Assembly: GCF_000315625.1 (NCBI RefSeq)
Contig: NW_005434487.1
Coordinates: 33,925-87,719 of the forward strand
Source of the DNA: Guillardia theta CCMP2712
Taxonomy: Eukaryota; Cryptophyceae; Pyrenomonadales; Geminigeraceae
Direction of reading: 5' to 3'
Length of the DNA: 53,795 nucleotides
Below, piece after piece: positions 1 to 12,600 of this stretch (position 1 is its first letter; every line of letters starts with the position of its first letter). The notes below the pieces were generated by a model. It was given only the letters and a program-made list of their open reading frames with translations, was not told where the DNA came from and did not search any database. The translations under genes and the position numbers were made by a program.

Positions 1-303
1 CCTCCTCCTCCTCCTCCTCCTCCTCCTCCTCCTCCTCCTCCTCCTCCTCCTCCTCCTCCTCCTCCTCCTCCTCCTCCTCCTCCTCCTCCCTCCTCCCTCC
101 CTCCCTCCCTCCCTCCCTCCCTCCTCCCTCCTCCCTCCTCCTCCTCCTCCTCCTCCTCCTCCTCCTCCTCCTCCTCCTCCTCCTCCTCCCTCCTCCTCCT
201 CCTCCTCCTCCTCTCCCTCCTCCTCTCCCTCCTCCTCTCCCTCCTCTCCTCTCCCACGTCCTTCCCTCCCCTCCTCCTCCCCTCCCTCCTCCCCTCCCCT
301 CCT
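1..303. repeat. (CCT)n polypyrimidine microsatellite
   Basis: An almost pure CCT/CCCT tract with a few TCC-register slips. It probably lies within an intron of the Sushi/CUB gene, because an acceptor-like CTCTACAG at 387-394 follows and a coding exon begins right after it. No start codon or promoter is visible here. Confidence 0.95.
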
Positions 304-394
304 CATCTCTCATATGCATCATTGCTTCTTATGCATGCGATCTCTCATCTCGTGAAAATGATCGTGCAATCGACGTCTGATGACATCTCTACAG

Positions 395-2550
395 CCCGTA
401 CGTTCCCCCGGACAATGCCATTGTCACTCCTCAAAGCTCCGTTCACTTTGGGCAGGAGGTGCTGGTGGAGTGCGAGCAAGGGTTTTACGCGGAGAAGGAG
501 AGCAGACCGCAATGTCTCGGTGATGTTGGGATAGTCCAGATAAATCACAGGTGAGGCGAATGCTTGTACCCTCCTACTCTACTCCTCCTCCACCACCACC
601 ACCCTCCTCCTCCTCCCCTTCCTCCTCCTCTCCTCCTCCTCCTCCTCTACTCCTCCTCCTCCTCTACTCCTCCTCCTCCTCTACTCCTCCTCCTCTACTC
701 CTCCTCCATTCTTCCCACTTCGCAGAGGTTCATAGCTGTTTGTATTCGAAAGTAGCTCTCTCGTCCTCTTCCTATCCCTTTGATCTCCTGCTCTTCTAGG
801 TACACTCCTGGTCTCCAATCCTGCCTGGCTTGTCCGGCGGATTCTAGCTCCAGGAGAGGAAGCGTCAGACTTGCTTCTTGCTCGTGCAACGGAGGATACT
901 TCAACAATCCTTCCTTCTCCCCCTCCTCCTTCTCCTCTTCCTCCCTCAACTCTTCCAACGTCACCTCGAACTCTTCCTCCCCCCTCTTCGCCTCCTCCAA
1001 CTCCACGAGCTTCTGTCTCCTCTGCCCTCCAGGCAAGTACCGCGAGCCCTTCACCGTCGAGGTATGCCTCCTCTGTCCTCCTGGCACCTTCCAGCCCCTC
1101 CCGGGGGCTCCCAACGTGACCTCGTGCCTTGCTTGTCCGCCTGGCTCGACGTCTGCAGCAGGAGCTTCTCTTCTTGGCAGCTGCACCTGCGCCCCCGGTT
1201 ACGCGGGCCGCTCGCCGTTCAACTGCTCCTCCTGCGGCTTCGGAAATTTCTCGAGCAGCGAGGGGGCTGAACGCTGCGAGCTCTGCCCTGCTGGCTCCTT
1301 CTCTGACGAGCTCTCCGCCACGACCTGCCACGATTGTCCACCAGGAACTTTCAGCTCCTCCTCCTCCTCCTCCTCCTGTTCCTCCTGCCCCCCTGCCTCC
1401 TTCTCCTCCGCGGGTGCCTCCCACCCCTCGGACTGCTTCTGCCTCGCAGGGTTTGAGGTGGACGGGAGCGGCGCGTGCGTCCCCTGCCGCAACGGGACGT
1501 TCAAGGAGGTGGAAGGGAACAGCAACTGCTCTCAGTGCCCGGAGAACTCGACGACGACGAGGACGGGAAGCACGAGCATCGCTCAGTGCGTCTGCCGTGC
1601 CGGCAACGAGGGAAGGGATGGGAACCCCTGCTCTCCTTGCCCTGCTGGATCCTACAAGAGCAAGGTGGGCGACGCTCCCTGCCTTCCCTGCCCTCCCTCC
1701 TCCTTCTCAGCTGCAGGTAGCGCCGTGTGCTCTCCATGCCCGGTCAACTCTACTCCCGCCGTGGGGCAGGCAGCGTGTGTCTGTGTTGCCGGGTACGAAC
1801 CGTCACCCCCGCTCGTCTCCTGCTCGATGTGCCCTGAGGGGAAGTACAAGCCGACGGCAGGGAACTTGCCTTGCTTGTCCTGCCAGGCAAACTCCACGTC
1901 GCCGGCGGGGAGCCGAGCTTCCTTCAACTGCAGCTGCTTCCCTGGCTTCACGCGGGAGCTGGTGGTGCCCTGGTCGACCTGCGGAGGAGGATGCGCCTGT
2001 TTCCCTTCCATCGGCCAGCAGGAGGGGACTATCAGCGACGGGCCGGGGGACTACCCGGTCAGGACCGAGTGCTGGTGGATGATAGGAGGACGCAACATTC
2101 ACTTGGTGCTCAAGGAGGTGGACGTGGAGCGCGGCTTCGACTTCCTCCGGATCTCCTCCTGTCTCGATCCCTCCTGCAACGCCTCCCTGCCCCTCGCCTC
2201 CTTCACTGGCAGCGACGGAGTCAACGAGACCTTCTTCCTTCCAGCTGGAGCCTTCAGAGTTTCTCTCCTCTCAGACTTCGGCATCTCGGGTACTTATCTC
2301 CGCGCCTACTTGCCCCTTCCCCCCTTGCTCTGCCCTCTTCCTCCCCACTCCTCCTCCCGGCTTTCCTCCCTGCTCGTTCTCCTTCACCTCTATTTCTCTC
2401 TCCTCGCTCTCTCCTACCGTTGGCCTTTCTTTCCCATCCCCCATCTTTCCCATCTTTCGCTCCTCACAAGCTAACTGCTTCTCTCCAGCCGCAGGCTTTG
2501 TCGCAGCGTGGCGGACGGACCCGGAAGGGTACTACTGCAATCCTCCTTGA
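395..2550 (+). CDS. Sushi / Cys-rich (ephrin-receptor-like) / CUB extracellular protein, 5'-partial
   Basis: Three exons can be read: 395-550, 800-2289 and 2489-2550, with GTGAGG and GTACTT donors and TTCTAG and CTCCAG acceptors, ending at TGA 2548-2550. Exon 1 encodes the second half of a CCP/Sushi module (motif VLVECEQGFYAEKE). Exon 2 encodes about nine Cys-rich repeats of the GCC2/GCC3 (ephrin-receptor-like) type, each with a CxxCPPGT/S core and many N-glycosylation sequons. Residues after a GGGCACFP motif form a CUB-like domain (ISDGPGDYP, then two Cys and a hydrophobic beta pattern) that ends in the last exon. Such modules occur in secreted or surface adhesion proteins. No membrane anchor is present at the C-terminus, so it is probably secreted, or anchored by an N-terminal part outside the window. 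Poly-Ser runs come from CTC repeats in the exon. The 5' part is missing. Confidence 0.7.
551..799 (+). repeat. CTC/CCT microsatellite filling an intron
   Basis: A 249-nt intron bounded by GTGAGG and CTTCTAG that is mostly CCT/CTC triplets. It is several times longer than the roughly 50-nt introns typical of this window, and the excess is the microsatellite. Confidence 0.75.
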
Positions 2551-2647
2551 GCGGGAGAGGATATGAAGGAAGAAGAGGAGGGTATGAAGGGACCTCGAAA
2601 TCTTTGCATACAACAGCAACTTGGACTCTCTTCCCACATACCTCGAT

Positions 2648-2735
2648 GTATCTCTATCTCTATTTCTATCTCTATCTCTATCTCTATCTCTATCTCTGTC
2701 TCTACCTCTGTCTCTACCTCTGTCTCTGTCTCTCA
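2648..2735. repeat. (TATCTC)n / (TGTCTC)n hexanucleotide tract
   Basis: About 14 imperfect hexamer units sit between the convergent 3' ends of the Sushi/CUB gene (stop at 2550) and the MATH gene (stop at 2733-2735 on the other strand). The tract overlaps the last codons of the MATH gene. Confidence 0.85.
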
Positions 2736-5700
2736 CTCTCCTGTCCATTCGGCTATCTGGTCCGCCAACTTGTCGGCTATCTGGTTGCCACAGATGGGAA
2801 ACTTGCGGAAGAGGGTGATGAAGGCCTGGAAGGAGTCAGACGAGCTCGTGGCTGGCTTGACGCGCGTCAACATACCGGCTCGTCGTCTCCGTCCTCTTCC
2901 TCCACTTCGATGTTTCTGATCAGCCTCGGTCAGCGGAGGAGCAACAAGACGCCTGTCTCGGGTACCTCCTCCCCTTGGGTACGATTTCTTCCTCCTCCTT
3001 CTTCGACACGGGTTGTATCCTCGTCACGGTCTTCTGCAGGACCTCGAGCGAGTTCTGCGACACCTGCGGCAAGAGGTGAGGGCGCGTGCTCTCGCTCTGC
3101 TCCTGCTCTACCTGCACGAGCTCGGCCTGCGACGGGTTCATCTCGAACTGCGGGAGAGCATACTACAAGCTCGACCATCAGCGGGCACGAGGAGGCGCTT
3201 AGAGCCTCACGAGATGCTTCTTGGGATCCGCGCAGAACTCGCAGAAGATTTTGCCGGAGTAGAGGCAGTAGATGGCCTTGGGGGGCTGAAACATTTGAGG
3301 ATCAGAAGGGGGTTCGGAGAGCAGGAGGCAGGAGGGTCAGAGAGCAGGAGGGTCAGAGAGCAGGAGGGTCAGAGAGCAGGAGGGTCAGAGAGCAGGAGGG
3401 TCAGAGAGCAGGAGGGTCAGAGAGCAGGAGGGTCAGAGAGCAGGAGGGTCAGAGAGTAGGAGGGTCAGAGTAGCGCTATCACCTTGACGACATCGAAGCG
3501 AACGTCGCAGAAGTAGTCCTTGGGCGCGTCCTCGTCCTCGTCCGGCGTGATCCCATCCCGGTTGACTCTGTAGCAAAGAAGATCAGCGATCACTCCTTGC
3601 TCTCTCCTGCTACTTTCCTCCCGCCCTGTTCCTGCCTTCCTCTTCCTCTTCCTCCCTCCCTCCCTCCCTCCCTCTCTTTTCTCTCCGTCTTCTCTGTCTC
3701 CTTTTCAAGCACTTCCCCTCCTCACCTCCCGTTGCACTGCCGGCAGAGCTCCATGGGCTCTACGAATCGGTTTCCTCTAACTAGCGTGAGAGCGTTGCGA
3801 CCGGGTAGGTCGGCTGGGTTCATGTCCTGCCGGAGGGTCAGAGGGGAGCTGGAGTCTTCCTAGGCTCCGACACCTTGTTACGCCCCAACCTCTTCTTGAT
3901 CCACTCGTCAGCAGCATGGAGCACGGCGTCGCCTTTGATGTTGATCTGAGCCATCGCCTCCTGTGCCGTCATCGACCCTCTCAATCAGCTCGCCCTCGAC
4001 CAAGCGACATCTCACACCTTCATTCCCTGGTATTTCTTGTCGTAAATCTCCCAGATTCCTTTCCACCCCTTCAACAAAAGTCAAAGAGACTCGGAGAATG
4101 TCAAGACATGTACAACTCACGCTTCGAAAGTTGTTTTTCTCTTGAGATTGCTTTCGGGCATTTCTTGGCACAAAGGCCTCGGAGCCATCAGGAAACAGAG
4201 TGGTCAAGGCATTCTGGTCGGGGCATTGCCAATTGCTGGCAAGCAGGTGCGTCAGCTCGGTCGGCATTTAAACTCGCGTTACCCTCTCTTTTCTGGCGGC
4301 TCGTTGGCATAAATTTCTTTGCATGCTTGAAGGGCTTTTCGCTTCTCTGCACACTTTGAAAGTTTGAATGTCTGAGAGAGGTCGATTAGTTTCCGTTCAA
4401 TACCTTTGAGCAAACAGGTTTGGAAAAATGCGAATCCTCGACTTCAAGTCTTAATGCCTAGAAGCACGGTAAATCATCAACGAGGTTACTATGAAATCCC
4501 ACCTTGATCTTGTCTTCGAATTTCTTCTGCAGCGCTTTTTCCTTTTCTTTCTTGCTCTTTTGCTCCAACGTCATGTTCCCTTCGTCGATTTCATCTTCAT
4601 TCTGCTTTCCAAGTCACAAGTTCATTGCATGTACTTGCAGCTCAAAGGCACATGATCCTCTTCTTCGTCTTGCTCCTTCTTGAGTCTCATACGAGCGATG
4701 TTGTGCGTGATCGACTAGAAAACCCCTCAGAAGGCTTGCCCCCTTCACCTTCACCTTCGCCTTCGCACCTTCACTGCCTGGTCGATTCTATCGGGGATGT
4801 TGACAGCTCTCAAGACTCCATCCAGCCAGTGCTCATCTGAAAGCGGAATAAGTTTGACAAGACTAAGATGGTGGCTGTGAACCTTCGCGCATGAGGATAT
4901 CTGTGATGTACTCTCTTCCAATTTCATACCTGACCATCACTCAACATGGAAAGGCAAAGGCACAACCGTTGAAGTCACTCACCCGAATTCCTCCATCCTT
5001 GCTTGGTAATTTGTCACTTCTTTGGAGAATGCCTTTCCGCAGTGGTAGCAAATCACTTTTCCTCCTCCAGGAAGCCAATCTTCCGACATCATCACGCAAC
5101 AGACGAAGGGTTCTACTTTCAACCTGCTTTGAGCTCTTCACCCGTCTCATTGCACCTGTTCTGCTTGTAGCCAAAGGCTGACAGACAGGGATTAGGACTC
5201 TGCAGAGCGTAGGGAGCGCTGGTATTTTCCCTCACCTTCGATCTCGTGCAGCATGTGTTGGACTTGCCAACTTTCGTCGTCTGTTATCAGCAGGTCCAGA
5301 ACAAAAGCAACAGCTCCGCCTTCCGCAAGCTCAGCTCAACACAAACCCCCTCCACCCCTACCAGCATCATATTTTCCGTAAAGGAAAAGTTTCTTGTTGC
5401 CGTTCTGGAAATCGTGTCAAGATGATCTTCGACAACACGTGACAAGGTTGGAATCAATCATCTCCATACCCTTCCTTCGACAATGTCTGAAACTTTGAAA
5501 GCATTTTGCTTTCCAAAGCACCTTGTGGACCAAGTTACAATCTCGGGGAGACAATCAGAAGGAAATCAGGTGGGATACTTTTTAGATGGCGTGAAAGTTG
5601 ATACGCATGAGGAGCCAGGAGGAAACCAGACATTCTCGTACTTGGGATCATCTTGTTCCTGCTCTCTATATCAATTGGTTCCTTGACTATGAAACATTCA

Positions 5701-7590
5701 CCTCTTCTGTAGGATTCACTTTCTTCAACCCGAATCTGAACCACACTTTGGACACAAACCCGAGCTCAACCTTGTTTTGAGGTTAGTGCAAGCATGTTCA
5801 AACTGCTGTGTAAGTCTTATGGATACCTGTCTACGTGAAGAATGTAAGTAGATCGATATTGTCTCAGGTTCTTCCGTCCTGTAGCCACTTGGAAACAAAT
5901 CTAGATACCACTCTCCATCGCATGTGAACTCAGCGCTGCAACAACGTCAGCTTGGTCGTTCGCACAGGGCACTTCCATGACACCTCGAAAGTTTTTTGTT
6001 TGGACCAATTTTGGCGACCACGCGCTTCAGATCATGGATGACCCAATTCACTCTCTACAAGGTGGTCTGAACAAACAAGGCGAGAGAAGGATATAAGGCT
6101 GGTACCTGTCTCCCTGACAGAGTGAGCTCCGGTTCAAGTTGAGGCTCCTCCAGTCTGACAATCACTTCACCGATCGACCATGCGACAGTCGTACTCAAGT
6201 TCACCGCAAGCCCGAGGCAGCAAATATGATTATTTCCAACGTGATATGACCATCCTGAACTCTCTCTCGATTTTTCCCATACTCTAACATGTATCCCTGA
6301 CGCCAAGCATTCATTTCATTTCTCCTTGATCATCATTGTAAGCTTTACCTCTCTCCAGTTGTAGAGTTTTCCTATGTCGAATAATTTTTCAAAACCTGCA
6401 CTTTCTGGTTCAGAGCTGCTCAAGTAGATCAAAAGAGTCACACCCCAGCTTGGCTCTCTGTTCGTGAACAGCTGGGACAGAGATCTTTCTATGCAAGGAG
6501 GAAGCACAACACCGTTGGCATCTGCTTGTCCTGTACGTTGTATAAGTGAATCTGACAAGGTCTTGAACATCACGCACCCATCTTGGAAGATGTCGCACTG
6601 TTCTTGGAAAAACTTCTTTTGCCTTCACTCCGTTGGCTCTGACAAATCAAATCAAATCAAATCAAGGCTGCTTGCACATGCGCCTACCAGTGCCCGTGAA
6701 CTTACTCTAGACTTTGTACCACCCGGTTTTGTGGAGGCTTCGGTTGCAAGAGACGCAGCACTGGATGCAATACTCGCATCGTCATCTTCATCCTCCCCTT
6801 CTTCCGCATCTTTGACAACGACAAGTTAAATGCAATCGAAACTGATGGAGTCTTACCGGCTTGTCCTGCATTCTTCCCTTTTGCATCTTCATCAAACTGA
6901 GGAATAGGTTGCATCTTCAACTTTGTTTGCGCTGGAGTCAGAGAAAGATTAAGGTTCAGATGAAGTTTTCACACCTCCACAGAGGCAAAACTTTGGCTGG
7001 TGATCCTGTCTGGATTTTCTGGATCGCCTTGATCTCTTTCGCACTGCATTCACTCACACCATCAGGTCAAACGTGCTGACTTCGGAAGATCACCTCGTCG
7101 TTCATGATGTACAGAGAAGCATAATCCGGGTCCTGCGAGCTCTTCAGCGACATCACTCTCAAATCGACAACAATCACCGTGAATCCTTTAGGAAAATACA
7201 CAACCTTCCAGGGGGTTCCACCAGCCATGATCGGCTTGCTGACAATGCTTCCACCAAAACTGATTGTCCCATTCAAAGACAAGACAGACAACGAACGCTT
7301 TTGTACCTGATAGACTTCACCCTTCCGAATTTGATAGTGAAAGAAGTAAAATCTCCCTGAGCTTTGACATTCTCAATCTGAATACCCAGTGAGCGACTCC
7401 TTCAATATCAATCATGCAGGCAGTTCACCGAATGCCAAGGTTTATTGGAGAAAAACATGGCCCGGCGGAGAAATCTGGGATTCCTTTGAAAGTTGTCACT
7501 GTTGGAATATTGCCAGGACGGGGACTTGACAATCAGGAGCAGATAGACATTGAGATAAAGGAACACTCCTTCATCTGAGCTTGTCTTAGC
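2733..7590 (-). CDS. MATH-domain protein with Cys-rich C-terminal half, about 20 short exons
   Basis: The gene was read by chaining exons on the minus strand across introns of about 41-75 nt. The N-terminal half contains at least three MATH (meprin/TRAF homology) modules. One has the motif GGTPWKVVYFPKG (exon near 7110-7230), one has GEWYLDLFPSGYRTEE (near 5845-5935), and a third has TSSDEGVFLYLNV near 7570. An acidic linker EEGEDEDDDAS separates modules. The C-terminal half has a CxxC pair in VICYHCGKAFSKE (near 5060), a second in GKIFCEFCADPKKH (near 3260), ELCRQCNG (near 3740) and a Lys/Glu-rich helix. It ends with IAEWTGE and a stop at 2733-2735. MATH domains usually bind substrates or receptors in ubiquitin pathways. 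I saw no ubiquitin-protease Cys/His boxes, so the enzyme class is unknown. The true start was not found and may lie upstream of 7590. Confidence 0.55.
3330..3470. repeat. 16-bp minisatellite (GAGGGTCAGAGAGCAG)n
   Basis: About eight near-perfect head-to-tail copies of a 16-bp unit. The array lies inside an intron of the MATH gene, between the exon ending DVRFDVVK and the exon beginning PPKAIYC. Confidence 0.9.
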
Positions 7591-7599
7591 TTTTCCAAC

Positions 7600-9690
7600 G
7601 CAACTCCAGAGGAAAGAAAACCATTTCTATCTCTACGATTGACAGCAATCCTCTGCTAGTGTTATAACTCATCTCATCAAGAATGCTGGGTATCTTTCAC
7701 GAGAAGATCGTTCGAAATCCACACGATTCTTGCACCTTGACACCTCCTGGCCTCATCTGTCATTTCTCCTCCTTCCTAACTTCCGACCTCTCTTCTGAAG
7801 CCGTCGTGTAACAGTGAAGTAGGAGCACAACCATGAGGCACTATCCTTTCTGGGATTCTACCTCTTTCACCGACACGTTTTCGTCCCTTCAATGACTTGC
7901 TGATGGTGCTGTGACTTCCCTCTCTCTTGCTGATGGTGCTGTGACTTCCCTCTCTTCCCTCTTTTTACTTGACCTGTCCTCGTTTCCCTCGACTCGTCCC
8001 CGACATACTTTTCTCATCTCTCCCCTCCCCTTCCTCTGTCCTGCGTTGCTCATCTTTCCACCCTCCGAGCTTTCCATGCTCCCACTTGCTCTCTTCTCCT
8101 CATCCTCCTTGTCACTTCTGTTTCTCTTCCCTCGCTTCTCTCTCTTCACCCTTGCTACTTCTCCATCCTCGATTTCTGCATCGAATCATCGGATGTGAAG
8201 GGTCGTCCACCCCCACCCCCTACCCTCGAAGTTCCCTCCACTCTATACCTCTGAAATGGATCAGACGCCAGTACCCCGTCAATGTCCCTCACCCACCCAC
8301 CATTTCACCCTCACCCACCCTACCGGCTAATCGCTACCGCATCTCGGAGAAGTACCCGGGTCAGTCAGGCCCATGATAGGGCCGGGGCCGGGCCCGACTC
8401 GAGAGTTACGGTAGTAGCCTTCCGCGACTCCGGCGAGGCCCTGACTCACGGTGAGGCCGGGCGGCCGGCGGCGGCCGGCCTGAGTCACCCCGGCGACTCG
8501 GCGACTCACTCATTGAGTCATCATCGGCGCCTTGCCAGGCTCACTTACTGAGTCATCGCCCTGACTCACTCACTGAGCCATCATCGGGGTACAGTCGGCG
8601 CCCTCGTTCAAGTACTCACCGTGGCTGAGTCCGGGCCAACGAATTTGAGAAGAAATGGATTTGTTCGCGCGGCGATGTCGGCAGTGGCACGATGGACGCC
8701 ATGGCGTGACTGAGTGAGGTCGGAGCCACATCCGATCTCTGGTCACCCGGTGGTTCATCAACCCTAAGGTGCCACGGTCTGTCGGCCCTTTCCCTTGCCC
8801 TGGCACTGTGCCGGTGTGTGTCCGTACCGTACGGTATGGTACAACACATATCTGAGCACGCAGTACGGTGACGGGCGGCAGCGATCAGGATGTACTGGGC
8901 AGGCTTGTCGGGCCGCGGCCGGAAGTTTTCGGGCGCTGCCCGCCGGGCCCGGGCTGCCCGGCCAGGGCCTTGTCCGATCCGATCGGGATCAGGATGATCG
9001 GGATCCGCCCGGCAGGCTAGCAGTGCGGCCTGGATGCGTCAGTGAAATGGTATCGAACGTCACCATCCCCACTGGTCATGATGGACCCCTGGATTTCAAA
9101 TATGCCTACCCCTACACCGGTGTTTTTAGTAGGAAAAGTTCTTGTCCAAATATAGGTAGGTATCCACCCCACCCTGTTCATATTCAATTTTCAATGACCC
9201 CTACCCCCAGGACTCTCTAGTATCCGCAAGCGAAATGCTGCGTGTAATATTATGAGTGGGGATTGCGACGAGGAGGTGGAGGGGAGTGAGATTGTAGCTG
9301 TGAGGTAGGAGAGACATGCTTGAAACTTGTGCAGATGATACAGGATACTGGAGACAGAGGTATAGATATCCAGAGATGGAGCGAAGTCAGGCTGAAAGTA
9401 GGATAGAGTGATCTAGACAGCGATGTGAAGGCGGCATCAGGATGGTTATGATTATGAGACGTGGATTAAGAGGGGGAAAGGATTCAAGGGATAAAGATAC
9501 CATAGGATCGTGACAGATATGGAGAGGAAGGAAAAACAGGTTTAACTCCAGACAAGCATGGATAATACCCGAGATTCGGTTTTCGCATTGTTTCATTTCA
9601 TTCCCTTGACTCCCTGGTAACCGTCCATTGTTCGGCACAGGTCTGTGGAATCAAAGATTAGAGTCATAGGATCGCGAGGAAAGTTCCGAT
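7600..9690. other. Intergenic region with tandem duplication, GC-rich island and C-rich tracts
   Basis: I see no convincing exon here. It is the 2-kb gap between the MATH gene and the divergently oriented HSP70-like gene, so it presumably carries both promoters. Contents in order: AT-rich sequence; a perfect 30-bp tandem duplication at 7896-7955; TC-rich sequence to 8170; a strongly GC-rich block at about 8370-9040 with clustered TGAGTCA/TGACTCA heptamers at 8442, 8481, 8514, 8549 and 8562; then AT-rich sequence with CCCC runs at 9060-9220. Confidence 0.6.
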
Positions 9691-9696
9691 CCAGCG

Positions 9697-12600
9697 ATGA
9701 GGAAGTTTTCTGTTGGGTTGGACTTGGGGTCGCAGCAGATTGCCCTGGCTGTGTTCGATCATGAGAGGCAGTGCTCAGTACCTCTTGAGATCAGCGGGGA
9801 CAAGACGATGCCCACCTGCATCTCGTTCGAGGGTGACAACACCATCGTGGGGAAGAGAGCCGAGAGCCGTTCTGCACGCAAGTGTGAAGGGGTTCTGTGT
9901 GCGTACAGGCAGATGCTGTATGGGATGCGGCAGGAGTGGAGGATGCATAGGGAGATGTGCCGACAGCGATGGCACTTTGGGGTCTCTATGGACGAGGCTG
10001 ATGGATCTCAGGACAAGGCGTCTGAGAGCGAGCACAGTGACAGCTGCTACGTCGTTCAGGGGGAAGTTGTGAAGATTGAGGAGGTCATTCGGAAGGTGAG
10101 AGCTAGTGTGTCCTCAGGTTGTGCATGCTGTTGAAGCGCTGAGCTCTGTCTCAGATCATTGAAGTTGTTTGCACCACTCTCATCGATGCGATCCGGAGTG
10201 GAGGAGCGCTGGAAGTGAACGATGGGCAAATCCCAAGTTTCATCAACTTTGCTTGTTCTGTTCCTGAATGTCTGAGGTACGACAGACGGAAGATTGCGTG
10301 CCATCCTGCCTCCTTTTCCTTTTTCCTATTCCCTCCTCCTCCTCCCCTTCCTCCTCCTCCTCCTCCTCCTCCTCCTCCTCCTCCTCCTCCCTTGACTGTG
10401 TCAAGAACTATGTTCATGCTCTTGATGCTATCCTGCAGTGAAGAACAAAGGGGCGTGATATCAGCTGGAATCAAGGAGGCACTGGAGGAGGGGCTCGGGC
10501 CAAACATTCCGCTCCTCCTAGTCAACGAGACCCTTGCCATCGCCATGCAGGTACTTGAGAAAGTTTGAGTTCGACTGTGAGTAAGACGTGTCGGGAAGTA
10601 CTCCTCAATCCCTCCCATCATCCCCAAGACATTTATGTGCATCGACCTCGGAGCGTCCAAACTGACTGTCTCCATATTCGAGCTGAAGAAGAAGGATGTC
10701 GACTCCTTCTGCTTGCAAGAGGTGCTAGGGAGGAGGGGGTGAAGGGAGCTCGGGGCTGGTTGGAGGTGATGTGGAACTGATGGAGAGGCAGGTGATGTCG
10801 AGGACAAACGTGTTCGTGAGCGGCAGCGAGATCGAGTACAAGCTGATGCAGTGGTGCGAGAAGCATAAACCCTTCGCTGAAAGCGTGCTGGGCTCCTCCT
10901 CCTCCCGCTTCAAGCTGCGGCGAGACGTGCGGGGAGCCATGAAGACGCTTACGGTGGCGGAAGAGGCGATGATTGAGACAGACAACTTGGCTGGAGGAAA
11001 CGATCTGCAAGTGATGCTGACGCTAGAGGACTTCGAGCATGAGTGCAAGGACATCTTCGACTCGGTCCTCCTCCTCCTGGAGTTCGTCGCCAAGGAGAGC
11101 AACGTTGGATACCCTCAGGAGGTGACACAGACGCTGCGAGTGCGACGGGGCTGATGAAGATGTGCAGGTCATCCTGACAGGAGGAGCGATGCGCATCCCG
11201 TGCCTTCAGAGGAGAATCCAGCAGCTGCTGTCCCCGCACGGGTCGAGCATCAGGAAGACGGTGGACATGGACAGAGGAATCTCCCTTGGTGAGTTTGCAA
11301 TCTTGAGGTGCAGAAGATGAGGATGAGGAGAGAGAGAGAGAGACGCGATGGAGGAACACGGAGATGGAAGTAGGAGGAGGGGAGACAGGAGATGGAGGAT
11401 TGAATGCAGTGAAGGAGGACGAGAGGAGGAGGATGGAGGGGGAGGAGGAGAGGCAGGAGGAGCAGGACTGCTTGTTCGACTCTTTGACCACTCGAATACA
11501 GGCGCTGCGATGATCGCGGCCATCAAGCACGACCCGTCAGTGGTGAGGAGGAAGAGATGAACCGCTGCTGGTGTGACTAGGAGGGTGAAGGTGAAGATGC
11601 CGCTCGACCCGACGTCGCCGTTCGAGGAGAACTCTTCGAGACAGATCCTGAGGTGATGCAGGGAGAGAGGATGAGACAAGGGGCGGGATGAGAGAGATAG
11701 GAGCAAGAAGGGTTGGGTGTGTGGGGGCGGTCAGAGTAGAGCAGAGGGATGCAAAGAAGACGAGCATCGCAGTATGAGAGTCGGAAGGGGCGGAGGAGGA
11801 CGGTGTGGGAAAGTGGGAGGAAAAAGAGGGAGGAGAGGAGAAGGGGAGGGGAGACGGGGGATGTAGTCTCTCTATCGTCATCCTGATTTCAACGGCTCCT
11901 GCAGGGTCACCAAGGACGGACGTCTATCCCACGTCGCTCCCAGGGTGGAGAAAGGTGAAGGGAGAGCCTCGAGGAGCAGCCGAGCTGACTCAGACCAGTA
12001 GGAAGAGACGTGGAGGAGTTCAACGCCAAGATCGAAGACATTCAAGTCAGCTTTGCTCCACCTCTCCCTCCCCTCTCCCCGCGTTCCTTTCCCTCAATTT
12101 CCCGAACGCTAATCGTTCCCGTCTCCGCTCCTCTTCATCTTTCACTTGCTCTTCTTGTTCCTCGTTCCCCCTTGTCTTTGACTGCCTACCTCACTCAAAC
12201 ACAGTCCAAATATGATGCTGCCATGCGTCGCCTGCAAGTTTCCTCGGACTCGGAAGAGAAGATGAAAGATCAGATCTTCGAGCAGCAGAAGCTGATTGAA
12301 ACTCTGAGATCCAAGGCACTTCCTTCTCACTCCTTCCACCCTCCTCCCCCCTCCTCCGCCCTCCTCCCCCCCCCTCCACCCTCCTCCGCCCTCCTCCCTC
12401 TCCTGTTGTTTCCTCCCGTCTCTCGCTAAGTTTGGTCTGCTTTATGCTCTATTTCCCTGATACTCCTACAGGTGAAGGAGCTGGAGGGTCAAGTCTCTGA
12501 CAAGTCGGCTGGAGTTCCTTCCCCTGTCGCCCAGCCCACCAGCCCTGGTACCACCAGCCTTCTCCTCTCCTCTCCTCTCCTCTCCTCTCCTCTCCTCTCC

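Noticed and set aside
1-300. Coding capacity in the CCT tract
   Set aside because: Open frames there arise from the triplet repeat itself; no conserved motif is seen, and splice signals place it in an intron.
2920-3178. Independent small minus-strand genes near 3 kb
   Set aside because: They are exons, or exon plus retained intron, of the MATH gene once 48-67-nt introns are removed.
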